Origin: Streptomyces hundungensis
Lineage (GTDB): Bacteria > Actinomycetota > Actinomycetes > Streptomycetales > Streptomycetaceae
Reading direction: 5' to 3'
Assembly (NCBI RefSeq): GCF_003627815.1
Contig: NZ_CP032698.1
Span: 7,626,001-7,690,000 of the forward strand
Length of the DNA stretch: 64,000 nt
Under the pieces are notes generated by a model that searched no databases, was not told the origin of the DNA, and was given only the letters and a program-made list of their open reading frames with translations. This document shows positions 7,573-17,800 of this stretch, piece by piece. Within the stretch, counting starts at the first letter, position 1. Each line of letters begins with the position of its first letter. The position numbers and the translations under genes are program-made.

Positions 7573-8838
7573 TCAGCCCAGCGCGATCGGCTCGTTCTCC
7601 CGGGGCGCCGAGGTCGCCTCCGTCCCGTGCCGGCGGTCGATCAACGACAGGAGCGGGCCGGTCATCGACGTGGTGACCACCGCCGTCACCAGCAGCGCCA
7701 GATACAGCCCCGAGGTGAGGACTCCCGCGCTGTATCCGGCCTGGAGCAGCACGATCTCGGTGAGGCCCCGGGTGTTGAGCAGGACGGCGACGCGCAGCGC
7801 CGCGGCGTGCCCCTCCCCGCCCAGGCGGGAGACGGCGTAGCCGCCGCCGACCTTGGCGAGCACGGCCAGGGCCGTCGCCAGGATCGCCACCAGCCAGGGG
7901 ATTCCGCCCGAAGCCGTCCAGATCCGCAGCCCGGTCGCGATGAAGAAGACCGGCACCAGCCACAGGCCGAGCGTGGAGACCCGTCGCACCGGTGCGTCCC
8001 AGTGCGGCGATTCGGGCGGGATCATCAGACCCACCACGAACGCCCCGAAGATCGCGGTGAGGCCCAGGGACTCCGCCGCGTCCGCCGCCAGGAGCACCCA
8101 AAGCCCCAGGACGACCGCCACCGGCCAGGGCCACCGGGCGCACAGCCGCTCGGCCGGGGGCGTACGCAGCAGTCGGCGGCCCAGGGCGGCCGCGAGGGCA
8201 CCGACCGCCAGGACCGTCGCCGCGGTCCAGGCGCCTTTCGACCCGGGGGTGGCGATGGCGATCACCACGGCGAGGAGCAGCCAGGCGACGGCGTCGACGA
8301 GCGCCGCCGAGGTCAGCGAGAGCCGCCCCGCGCGGGTGGCGGTCAGGCCCCGGTCGGCGAGCACCCTGGCAAGGACGGGCACCGCCGAGACCGCCAGGGC
8401 GAGCGCCACCAGGAGCACGAACGCCCCGGTCGGCGCGGTGCCCCGCAAGGACGGCCGGTCGAGCCAGACGAGCCAGCCGCCGAGCGCCGCGCCGACCAGC
8501 AGCGACGGCACGAAGGTGCCGAGCGCCGTCCAGGCGACGGCCCGGTCCCGCAGGCGGGAGGCGTCCAGCCGCAGCTCATGGGCGACGCCCACGAGGAACA
8601 GGACCAGACCGGCGTGCCCGAGGTCGCGCAGCGGCCCCAGCACGTCGGTCGGCAGCAGGACGGACTGGGCCTTCGGCCAGGCCAGGCCGAGGACCGCCGG
8701 TCCCAGCAGCATGCCGAACGCGATCTCGCCGACGACACCGGGCTGCCCGAGCCGGCGGGCGAGCCACCGCCCCAGGAATCAGACGCGCAGGAAGACCCCC
8801 AGCGCGGCGACCACGTGCACCGGCACGGGGAGCGTCAC
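7573..8838 (-). pseudogene. CPA2 Na+(K+)/H+ antiporter, interrupted by an in-frame TGA at codon 20
   Basis: The natural start is the GTG at 8838, which overlaps the stop of the hydrolase gene upstream as GTGA. From it the frame reads VTLPVPVHVVAALGVFLRV, then TGA (8779-8781), and continues in the same frame with FLGRWLARRLGQPGVVGEIA and FGMLLGPAVLG, the conserved helix-1 region of KefB/NapA-type antiporters. The rest is intact: about 11 hydrophobic helices to the stop at 7573, with GAFVVGLMIPP and NTRGLTEIVLLQAG as family marks. A 379-residue product could start at the internal ATG at 8712 but would lack the first helix. Either the gene is inactivated, the TGA is read through, or the sequence has an error. 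The position as last gene of the cluster-1 operon suggests a transport or self-protection role. Confidence 0.75.
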
Positions 8839-9650
8839 CCGGCCTCCGCACCCGCCCCGGCGTCGGCGCCCGCACCGTCCGCCGTCAGGAAGCCGACGAC
8901 GCGGCGCACCACGGCCTCGTCGCGCAGCACCTTGGTGTGGCCGAGGTCGCGCACCCGCATCAGCTCGGCCTGCCCCCAGGCGGCCACCAGCGCCTCGCTG
9001 TCGGTGATGGGCGACTCCGGGTCGTTCTCGTCGTGGACCACCAGCAACCGGCCGCTGAACTCCCTTGCCGCGAGCGCCGGTTCGATGGCGTCGAAGGAGA
9101 CGCCGAGCCAGTCCTCGGCGCGGGCCCGGACCAGCGCGATGGCCTCGGGCGACACCCGCATCACCTCACCGGAGCGGCGCCAGAGGCTGACGTAACTGCT
9201 GATGGGGTTCACGAACACGGTCCGCTCCGGCGTCGCCCCGCGTGACATGGCGTAGGTCGTGGCCGCGGCGCCCAGCGAGTGGGCGACGACGGCATGGAAG
9301 GGGCCGAACCGCTCGTTGGCCGCCTCGACCGCCTTGGCGAAGTGGATGACGGAGGACTCGGCCCCCTCCGACTCGCCGTGACCGGGAAGGTCGGCGACGA
9401 CCACCGCGCAGCCCGCGCGGGCGAGCGCCTCCGCGAGGACGACCAGATGCCCGGCGTTGCCGGCCCAGCCGTGGACCAGCAGGATCCGCCGCTCGCCCGC
9501 GCCCCAGAGATAGTGGACCACCTTGTCGCCGTCGACGACCTCGACCTCCTTGGCGGCCTGTTCGAGGATCGGCCGGGTGGCGTTCGGAGGCTGCGTCCGC
9601 ATCGGCGTGAAGGCCAGCCGGCGCAGCTTCTCCGTGGTGTCGGTGTCCAA
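8835..9650 (-). CDS. Alpha/beta hydrolase (cluster 1)
   Basis: A 271-residue alpha/beta hydrolase. The start is a TTG with AAGGGG 7 bases upstream. Visible are the oxyanion region LVHGWAGNAGH, the nucleophile elbow AHSLGA (Ser), the acid in VVHDENDPESP, and the terminal catalytic His in DLGHTKVL. The C-terminus is an Ala/Gly-rich tail (GAGADAGAGAEAG). It lies 21 bp behind another hydrolase gene on the same strand and overlaps the antiporter start, so it belongs to the cluster-1 transcript. It may act as a thioesterase, esterase or amidase on the pathway product; the substrate is unknown. Confidence 0.88.
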   Translation of the reverse strand: MDTDTTEKLRRLAFTPMRTQPPNATRPILEQAAKEVEVVDGDKVVHYLWGAGERRILLVHGWAGNAGHLVVLAEALARAGCAVVVADLPGHGESEGAESSVIHFAKAVEAANERFGPFHAVVAHSLGAAATTYAMSRGATPERTVFVNPISSYVSLWRRSGEVMRVSPEAIALVRARAEDWLGVSFDAIEPALAAREFSGRLLVVHDENDPESPITDSEALVAAWGQAELMRVRDLGHTKVLRDEAVVRRVVGFLTADGAGADAGAGAEAG

Positions 9651-9671
9651 TGCAATGCCCCTTACTGTGTC

Positions 9672-10451
9672 TCACAGGCTCCGCAGGAACGCGGAGATGA
9701 TCTTTCGAACCCCGGGTGCTTCCACGATGTCGAAGTGCCCGACGCCGTCGACGAGTTCCAGGGTCGACTGGCGCCAGTTCGCGTGCAGTTGCTCGGCGTG
9801 GGCCGGCGGCACATGGTCGTCGGCCGTGCCGTGGATGACAAGCCCCGGCACGTCGATGGCCCGGACGGCACGGAGCGCCGAGTACTCCTGCCACACCGTC
9901 TCGCCGAACCTCCCCTCGATCGCGCCGGTCAACTCCCGTACCCGGTCCTCGTCGAGGCCGTTCACCTCGGCGAACCTCTCGACCAGGAACGCCTTGGTGA
10001 CCGGCGAGGAGAGGGAGACCACGGCCCGCGGACCCGGCCCGGCCTGCCACGCCGTCAGCGCCCACAGACCGCCCATGGAGTGGCAGACGACCGCGTGCAG
10101 GTCGGGAAGCCCGTCGTACAGGGCGCGCAGCAGGGCACGTATCTCGGTGGGATCACCGGTGGTGCCGAGCGCCTCCCCGTGCGGAGGCACGTCGAAGAGC
10201 ACCACCCGGTAGCCGTGGGCGAGCAGGTCCTCGGCGATGGGCACCATGCTGCCCAGATTGGTGTTGAGGCCGTGGACGAGCAGTACGGTCGGGCCGCTGC
10301 CGCTCTGGAAGTACTTGTAGAAGCGGCCGTCGACCTTGAGGGTGCGTGAGCGGCACCGATTGAGGAACGCCTTCGCGAACGGATCGTGCGGCAGCTTCAC
10401 GACCGTGTAGAAGCGCTCCACGAGGTCGTCCACGGATTCGGTTCGGAGCAC
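9672..10451 (-). CDS. Alpha/beta hydrolase (cluster 1)
   Basis: A 259-residue alpha/beta hydrolase starting at a GTG behind GAGGAAGG. Visible are LLVHGLNTN, the nucleophile elbow CHSMGG (Ser), the acid strand IHGTADDHVPP and the final His in GVGHFDIV. An N-terminal segment of about 50 residues precedes the fold. It lies 48 bp after the oxygenase-like gene and 21 bp before the second hydrolase. The two hydrolases differ clearly in sequence, so they are not a recent duplication. Candidate jobs are hydrolysis of the formamide or an ester, or editing of misloaded thioesters. Confidence 0.88.
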   Translation of the reverse strand: MLRTESVDDLVERFYTVVKLPHDPFAKAFLNRCRSRTLKVDGRFYKYFQSGSGPTVLLVHGLNTNLGSMVPIAEDLLAHGYRVVLFDVPPHGEALGTTGDPTEIRALLRALYDGLPDLHAVVCHSMGGLWALTAWQAGPGPRAVVSLSSPVTKAFLVERFAEVNGLDEDRVRELTGAIEGRFGETVWQEYSALRAVRAIDVPGLVIHGTADDHVPPAHAEQLHANWRQSTLELVDGVGHFDIVEAPGVRKIISAFLRSL

Positions 10452-10499
10452 GGCGCCTTCCTCAATCGGTGTCGGTGGTGGTTCGCTACGGACGCGTCC

Positions 10500-11843
10500 T
10501 CAGCGGCCCGGCTGCTCGCTCAGCGCCGCGAGGCACCGGGCGGCCCGCTCCGGAAGGACGTACTCCCCTTCCTTCACGATCCGGTCGTACAGAGCCTCGA
10601 CCCGCTCGTAGTGGGCGTCGAGGTTCTGGTCGAGGAGGTGGTACTCGGACTTGTTGTAGATGCCGAACTGAAGGTCGGTCATCAGGCTGAACGGGTCGAT
10701 GTCCGCCGCCTGCCGGGACCCGCCGAACACCAGGCGCAGGAACTCCTCCACGCTCTCGTAGCCGAGCGTGGCCAGCAGGAAGTCGATCGACGCCCATTTG
10801 CGCCTGATCTGGTGGGCGCGCTCGGCCGGATCGACGATGAAGTCCAGGCCGCTGGTCATGCCCTTGGGGTAGTGCACCTTGTTGAAGCAGCGCAGGTCGA
10901 TGGTGAGGCGGTCCTTGGTGGTCCTGGGCAGGGTGCTGTCGGCGTGGGCCCGGTAGTTGTCGAAGACCAGGGCGTCACCCACCCGGCTGTCGCAGTAGTA
11001 GCCCGGGGACGGCTTGTCGGCGTACGTCGTCGCCCAGTACATCGCCATGAGGTAGTCCCGCACCGACGGCAGGTCGAGCTCTGACAGCTTCCCCTCCAGG
11101 AAGAGGTACAGGGCCTTGTCGACGGCCTTCTTCTCCTCGCCCTCAAGGCCGCACTCCAGCATCCTCTCGTAGACGTACGGGAGGTTCGGGGCCTCCAGCT
11201 CGGCCTCCTCGAAGATCACGAAGGGCTGCCGGCTGAGCGGCGTCGGAGTCAGCGCGGTGTGGAAGCTGCGGTACTCGGTGGGGAAACCGAGCCGCTTCTT
11301 CACCAGGGACGGGATCTGGAGGGCGATCGAGCTGGCCGCGTGGGTGCCGTACGGACGCTTCTCGGCCGGCACGATGAAGGCGTTCACCACCGCCGTCTCG
11401 ACCTCGGGGAAGTGCTCCTCGACGATGTCCTGGTTCAGGTCGTAGAAGCGCTTGGCCGACGGCACGAACAGCACGCAGTTCTCGAACATGGTGGAGACGG
11501 GGAAGTAGCTGCCGATCGAGGCGGCGGCGAAACTCTCCTGGATCACCGCCTGACAGCGCAGTTGGCGCGCCAGGTTGTCCGCCAGGCCGTCGTCCAGACG
11601 CATCGGGACGACATGGGTGGGGTGGGACTCGGGGGTGAAGCAGCTCGTGTTGAGCGTCCGGTGCGGGGGCAGTCGGAGCTCCAACTCCCCTGGATCTACT
11701 TGGTACTTGTCGAGAACCGGGGACAGCTGCTCGGCGTGCACCGCCGCGGAGGAGTGCAGGAAGGTGCCGGTCTTCTGGTAGGTCCCGGTGACGGTGGCGT
11801 CGTCGTCCACCGTCGCGCCGGGCGCCTGGGTCGCGTCGCTCAT
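10500..11843 (-). CDS. Putative Fe(II)/2-oxoglutarate-type oxygenase (cluster 1)
   Basis: A 447-residue protein whose ATG overlaps the stop of the megasynthase gene as ATGA, so it is translationally coupled to it. The best clue to family is the C-terminal half: GDALVFDNYRAHADSTLP followed by KDRLTIDLRCF resembles the last strands of clavaminate-synthase/TauD-like oxygenases, with a distal His and an Arg for 2-oxoglutarate about a dozen residues later. A clear HxD/E first metal motif was not found by eye, so the assignment is tentative. The N-terminal 200 residues are not recognised. It may hydroxylate or desaturate the chain made by the megasynthase. Confidence 0.55.
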   Translation of the reverse strand: MSDATQAPGATVDDDATVTGTYQKTGTFLHSSAAVHAEQLSPVLDKYQVDPGELELRLPPHRTLNTSCFTPESHPTHVVPMRLDDGLADNLARQLRCQAVIQESFAAASIGSYFPVSTMFENCVLFVPSAKRFYDLNQDIVEEHFPEVETAVVNAFIVPAEKRPYGTHAASSIALQIPSLVKKRLGFPTEYRSFHTALTPTPLSRQPFVIFEEAELEAPNLPYVYERMLECGLEGEEKKAVDKALYLFLEGKLSELDLPSVRDYLMAMYWATTYADKPSPGYYCDSRVGDALVFDNYRAHADSTLPRTTKDRLTIDLRCFNKVHYPKGMTSGLDFIVDPAERAHQIRRKWASIDFLLATLGYESVEEFLRLVFGGSRQAADIDPFSLMTDLQFGIYNKSEYHLLDQNLDAHYERVEALYDRIVKEGEYVLPERAARCLAALSEQPGR

Positions 11844-14800
11844 GACGTGGTGTTCTCCGCTCGGTCCGAAGTGGTGATGCGCTGCACATAGGTGCGGACG
11901 AAGTCCTCGTCGATGGGCGGCGAGGGATAGTCCTCGGCCCCGAAGACGGCGCCGCCCACGGGGAGCGCGGCGAACATGTCCGCGAGGCCCCCCGCGGTCA
12001 GGCCGTCCACAAGCGCGGCGATCCGCGCCAGCGGGCCGGTCGGGTGGCCGGCTGCGAACTCCAGCGCCCGCAGGCGCCATTGGTCGAACGGCACGACCTC
12101 GGCCCCGCCGCCGGCGGCGCCCACCATCTCGAAGAACCGGTCGAAGCCGGGGGCGTCGGAGTTGACGAAGTCGTAGTCCTGGCCGATGCGCCCCAGGTCG
12201 TCGGTGATCGCCTCGGCGATCGTCCGGCACAGATAGTCCACCGGAAGCACCGTCGTCAGATCGGTGGCGAGCGACGGGAAGCACCTCATCTCCAGGCCAC
12301 CGGTGATCAGGTTGTGCAGGAAGTCGCCCCGGTCGAGCCGGAAGTGGCCGGTGCGGGTCGAGGCGCCCACGAACGGCAGCCGGTACGTGGACGCCTTCGC
12401 GCCGCGCCAGCGGGCCGCTGCCACCATCTGCTCCGCCTGCCACTTGGAGGTGAGGTAGCCGTACTCGCGGTCGTCCTCGCTGACCTCGTACCCCAGGTAC
12501 TTGGGCAGCGTGGCGAAGGTGGACACGAAGTGGAAGGCCTTGCCGCGGCCGCGCGAGGCCAGCCGCAGCGCCTCGTGCGTGCCGACCACGTTGGGTCCGA
12601 TGTAGTCGTCCAGCGGTCGCATCCAGTCCACCAGGGCGCCGGAGTGACAGATGGCGTCCACCTGATCGGCCAGGTCGTCGAAGTCGTCCTCGGCCAGACC
12701 GAACAGCGGCTGGGCGAGGTCACCGACGACCGGGTTGAGCAGCGGAGCGAACTCCGGCCTCCACAGCCCGTATCCGTCGAGCGCCCCGACCAGGCGCTCC
12801 ATCGCCTGGCGGGCGTCGTCCGCCCGTACCAGGCAGTAGGCGACCACCTCGGAGGCGAGCAGCTCGTGCAGCAGATACGCGCCGACGAAGCCGGTGGCGC
12901 CGGTGACGAAGACCGCCTCCGGACGTACCGGCGCCGCCGCGGCGTTGTCGAACCGCAGATCGGGGTGGAGACAGCCCTTGCGGGCCGCGGACAGATCGAG
13001 GCCAGGCCCCTCGGTCGTCCCCGTGGCCACCGTGCCCGCGGTGCGTTCGGGCGCCGCGTCGAGCCCTGCCTCAAGGAGCTTCTCCAGCAGGAAGTCGCCC
13101 AGGGAGATGAGGTTGGGGTGGTCGAAGGCGATCTTCGCGGGCAGGGCGAGCCTGGTCAGGTCCGCGAGCTGGTTGCGCATCAGCACCGCGGTCAGCGAGT
13201 CGATCCCGATGTCCTGGAGCGACACGCTGACGTCCACGGCCTCGGGCGAGGCGAAGCCCAAGGTCTTGGCCACCTCGGCGCGGACCACGCCCAGCACCAC
13301 GGACCCGTACTCCTCGGGCGCCGCCTCGGCCAGCAGCTTGCGCAGATCCGTTCCGCCGCCGGCCCGCGCACGCTTGCCGGAGTTGGCGCTGAGCAGGGTG
13401 CGCAGCAGAGGCGGAACGCCACCACGGCTCTCGAAGTAGTGCTGGACGCGGTTGAGGTCCAGGGCCGCCGCCATGATCAGGGCGCGGCCGCTCCGGACGG
13501 CGAGCTCGAACAGTTCCAGGCCCTCGTCCGGAGCCAGCCGGTCCAGGCCGAGCTGGGCGAAGCGGGCCCGGTCGAACTCACTGAGCCCGGCCGCCATGCC
13601 CTCGCCCTCCCAGGGCCCGAAGGCCACCGAGGTGGCGGGCAGGCCCTTGGCCCGGCGCAGCTGGGCCAGCGTGTCCAGGAAGGCGTTGGCCGCGGCGTAG
13701 TTGCCCTGGCCGGGCGCCCCCATGACGCTCGCGATGGAGGAGAACATCATGAAGAGGTCCAACTCCCGGTCCTGCGTGAGCTCGTGGAGATGCCACGCGC
13801 CGTCCACCTTGGGCAGGAAGACCGCGTCGAGCCGCTCCGGCGTCAGATCCGTCAGCGCGCCGTCGTCCAGCACACCCGCCGCGTGGACCACGCCGCGCAG
13901 CGGACGCCCGTCGTCGAACAGGGCCATCACCGCGGCGACGCCGTCACGATCGGCCGCGTCGCACGCCACCACCTCGGCCGTGGCGCCCAGCGCGGACAGC
14001 TCCTCCACCAAGGACCGCGCGCCCGGCGTCTCCATGCCGCGGCGGGAGGTCAGCACCAGGTCGCGTACGCCGTGTGTGTCGACCAGCCACCGGGCGACGC
14101 GCCGGCCCAGATCGCCGACACCGCCCGTCACCAGCACCGCGCCGTCCGCCCGCACGAACTCCCGCCGCTCGGCCGGGACCAGGACCACCTTGCCCACGTG
14201 GCGCGCCTGCGCCATGAAGCGCAGGGCGTCGGAGGTATGGGTCATGGGGAAGGCCCGCAGCGGCAGCGGCGCCAACGTGCCCTGCGTGAACAGCTCGGCG
14301 ATGGAGGCCAGCATCCGCTGGATGAGGTCGGGGCCCGCCTCCGGCAGGTTGTAGACGGTGTAGCTCACTCCCGGATGGCTCCGGTCGATGGCGGACTGCT
14401 CGCGCACATCGATCTTGCCCATCTCCAGGAACCGCCCGCCGATGCCCAGCATGTCGAGGCTCGCGTCGATGAACTCGGTGGCCAGGGAGTTCAGCACCAC
14501 GTCGAAACGGGCGCCGTCCCCGCCGAAGTGCTCGACGAACCCGAGATCGCGCGAGGACGCCACATGGGCCTCGTCCAGGCCGAGTTCGCGCAGCGCCGGC
14601 CACTTGGACTCGCTCGCGGTGCCGTAGACCTCGGCGCCGCGCAGCCGTGCCAGTTGCACCGCGGCCATGCCGACACCGCCGGCCGCGGCATGGATCAGCA
14701 CCTTCTCGCCCGGTCGCAGGGCGCCGAGTTCGTGCAGCCCGTACCAGGCGGTGAGGAAGGTCATCGGGATGGTGGCGGCCTCCTCGAAGGTGAGGTGCTC

Positions 14801-17800
14801 CGGCATGCGCACCACCTGGCGCACGTCCGTGACGACCTCGGAGGCGAAGGAGCCGCGGGCCAGACCGAGGACGGCGTCGCCCACCTTCACCTGGTCGACG
14901 CTGGAGCCGACCTCGGTGACCACACCGGCGAACTCCAACCCGAACGCCGGGATCTCCACCATGCCGAGGGCGTTGAGCACATCGAGGAAGTTCACCCCCG
15001 CCGCCCTGACCTCGGCACGGATCTCGCCCGGCGCGAGCGGCCGTTCGGGCAGGGACGTGATGGTCAGCGGCTCGTCCAGACGCCCCTTGGCGGCGATCTC
15101 CAACTGCCAGCGGCCCTCGGCCGGGAGCTGGAGGTCCTGGGCGGAGCCCGCCCGCGCCAGATGCGGCACCAGCACCTCGCCGTGGCGCAGGGCGCACTCC
15201 GGCTCGGCCTCCAGCATCAACGCGGCGGGCAGGGCCTTGCGGTCCGCCTCCTCGTCACCGAGGTCGATCATGCGCAGCCCCAGTTCGGGGTGCTCGTTGC
15301 GGGCGGTCCGCATCAGACCCCACAGCGGTCCGGCGCCGAGCCCCGAGACCATGTCGTCGGCGCCGGTGCCCACCGCGTGCCGGGTGACCCAGACCAGCGG
15401 GGCGCGGAACTCCTTGCCCACCGCTTCCTGGAGCTGCTCCAGCGCCTTCGCGGCGAACGCATGGGCCTGGGCGGGTACGTGTGCGTCGGAGTCCCACAGA
15501 CAGAGCAGGCCGTCCAGGTCCTCGGCGTCCTCCAGGTCCCGTACGTTGATCACCTGGATGCCGGCGCGTGACAGGAGGGTCTTGGCCTCGCGAGCCCACG
15601 GCACGTCCCCGGCCGGGGCCATCAGGCCCCAGGAGCCGCCCAGTTCGACATTGGCGGTGTCCACGGGACGCCAGTCGACGTCGAACTGGAAGCGGTCCAC
15701 CCCGGCCGCGGCCAACCGGCGCAGCACCGCCCGGTCCACCCGCCGCGCGTGCAGCCGGTGCAGCCGGCCGACATGGGCGCCGTCCGCGTCATGGAGGTCG
15801 AGGGAGGCCCAGAACTCGCCGTCCCCCAGCTCGAATTCGGCGACCCGCACCCAGATCTCGGCCAGGCCCTTCACCCGCAGCGACAGGCGCTCGGCCTCGA
15901 ACGGAACGAAGAGGTCGTCGCCGGTGCGGTTCTGGAGCCGCTGGGTCAGCAGCAGCGAGTGCATAGCTGAGTCCAGCAGGGCCGGGTGCAGGACGTAGCC
16001 GGCGGCGCTCTGCTCCGCGCTCTCCGGCAGCGTGGCCCTGGCCCACACCTCCCCGCCGACGTGCCACGCCTCCTTGATGCCCTGGAAGGTCGGCCCGTAG
16101 CCGTAGCCCAGGGCGTCCAGGTCGCTGTAGAGGGCGGACGCGTCCAGGGGCTCGGCGCCCCGCGGCGGTACTGTCACCGCGGCGCCGCCGGCTCCCTCCG
16201 CGGGCGTGATCCGGCCTTCGGCGTGCAGCTGCCAGGCGCCGTCCTCGCCCTCCGACGCGCTGTGGACCCGCACCGAACGGCTCTCGCCGACGCCCGGTCC
16301 CACGGTGACCTGGAGCCGCGCCGGCACCCCCGGGGTGAGGACCAGCGGCGAGGCGATGACCACGTCCGACAGGTCCCACTCGCCCTCGTCGGCCGCGTCC
16401 CCTGCCGCCCGCATGGCCTCGAAGAACGCCGTGCCCGGCATCAGGACGGCGTCCATCACCCGGTGTTCCTGCACCCACACCGGCTGGTCGGCCGCCACCA
16501 CGGTGGTGAACAGCGAGAGCTCGGTGCCGGCGATCTCCACCCCGCCCCCGAGGAGCGCGTGGCCGGTCGGGTCGAGACCGGCGCCGACCTCGCGGGTGAG
16601 CGGCGGCTCGAACCAGAACCGCTCGCGCTGGAAGGCGTACGTCGGCAGCGCCACCCGCTCGCCGCCGAACGGCGCGAAGAAGCCGCTCCAGTCGACCGGC
16701 ACGCCCCGCACGTGCAGCTCGGCCAGGCTCCGCTGCACCACCGAGACCCCGTCCTTGCCCGGGACGCAGGACGCCACCCAGGACACCGGCCCTTCGTCGG
16801 CGAGGCAGGACGCGCCCAGGCCGGACAGCACGGGCTGCGGCCCGAGCTCCAGGAAGGTGTTCACGCCCGCGCGGCGCAGGCTGCGCATGCCGTCGCTGAA
16901 GCGGACCGCGTGGCGCACCTGGCGCACCCAGTACTCGGGCCGCTCCAGCTCGCCCGGGGCGGCGAGTCCGCCGGTGAGGCTGCTGACGAGGGGGATCGCC
17001 GCGGGACGGAAGCGTACGGAGTCCGCCACGGCCCGGAACTCGGCCAGCATGGCGTCCATGTGGTGCGAGTGGAAGGCGTGGGAGACCGTCAACCGCTTGG
17101 CGCGGCGGCCCTGTTCGGTGAAGTGGGCCTCGATCGCCTCGACGGCGTCGGTGTCGCCGGACAGCACGGTCTGCGTCGGGGTGTTGAGTCCGGCGACATC
17201 CAGTGCGCCGTGCAGCCCGAGGGCGTCGATGACCGCTTCCGCCTCCTTGCCGTCGGCCTCCAGGGAGACCATGGCGCCGCGGGCGGGCAGGGCCTGCATC
17301 AGGCGGCCGCGTGCGGCGACCAGTCGGCAGGCGTCGTCCAGGTCGAAGACCCCGGAGACATGGGCGGCGGCGAGCTCGCCGATGCTGTGGCCGAGCAGCA
17401 GCTCCGGCCGCACGCCCCAGCTCTCCCACAGCCGCCACAGCGCCACTTCGAGGGCGAACAGGGCGGGCTGGGTGAAGTCGGTGCGGTTGAGGAGCGCCGC
17501 CTCCTCGCTGCCCGGAGCGGACCACATCACCTCCAGGAGCGGCCGCTCCAGCGTGGTGAAGCGCCCGGCGACCTCGTCGAGGGCGGACCGGAAGACGGGG
17601 TGGACGTCGTAGAGGTCCCTGCCCATGCCGGGAACCTGGCTGCCCTGCCCGGTGAACAGCAGCGCAGTGCGCGGCTCCTCCGCGTGGTCGCCGGTGCGCA
17701 CCGAGTCCGCGGGCAGTTCCCCGGTACGGGCGAACGAGGCGAGCCTGTCCAGGAGTTGGGCCTTGTCCTTGGCCGGCACCACCAGACGACGACGGAAGTG

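Noticed and set aside
12044..15571. Long plus-strand frames opposite the megasynthase
   Set aside because: They are His/Gln/Gly/Arg-rich translations of the complementary strand of clear PKS domains.
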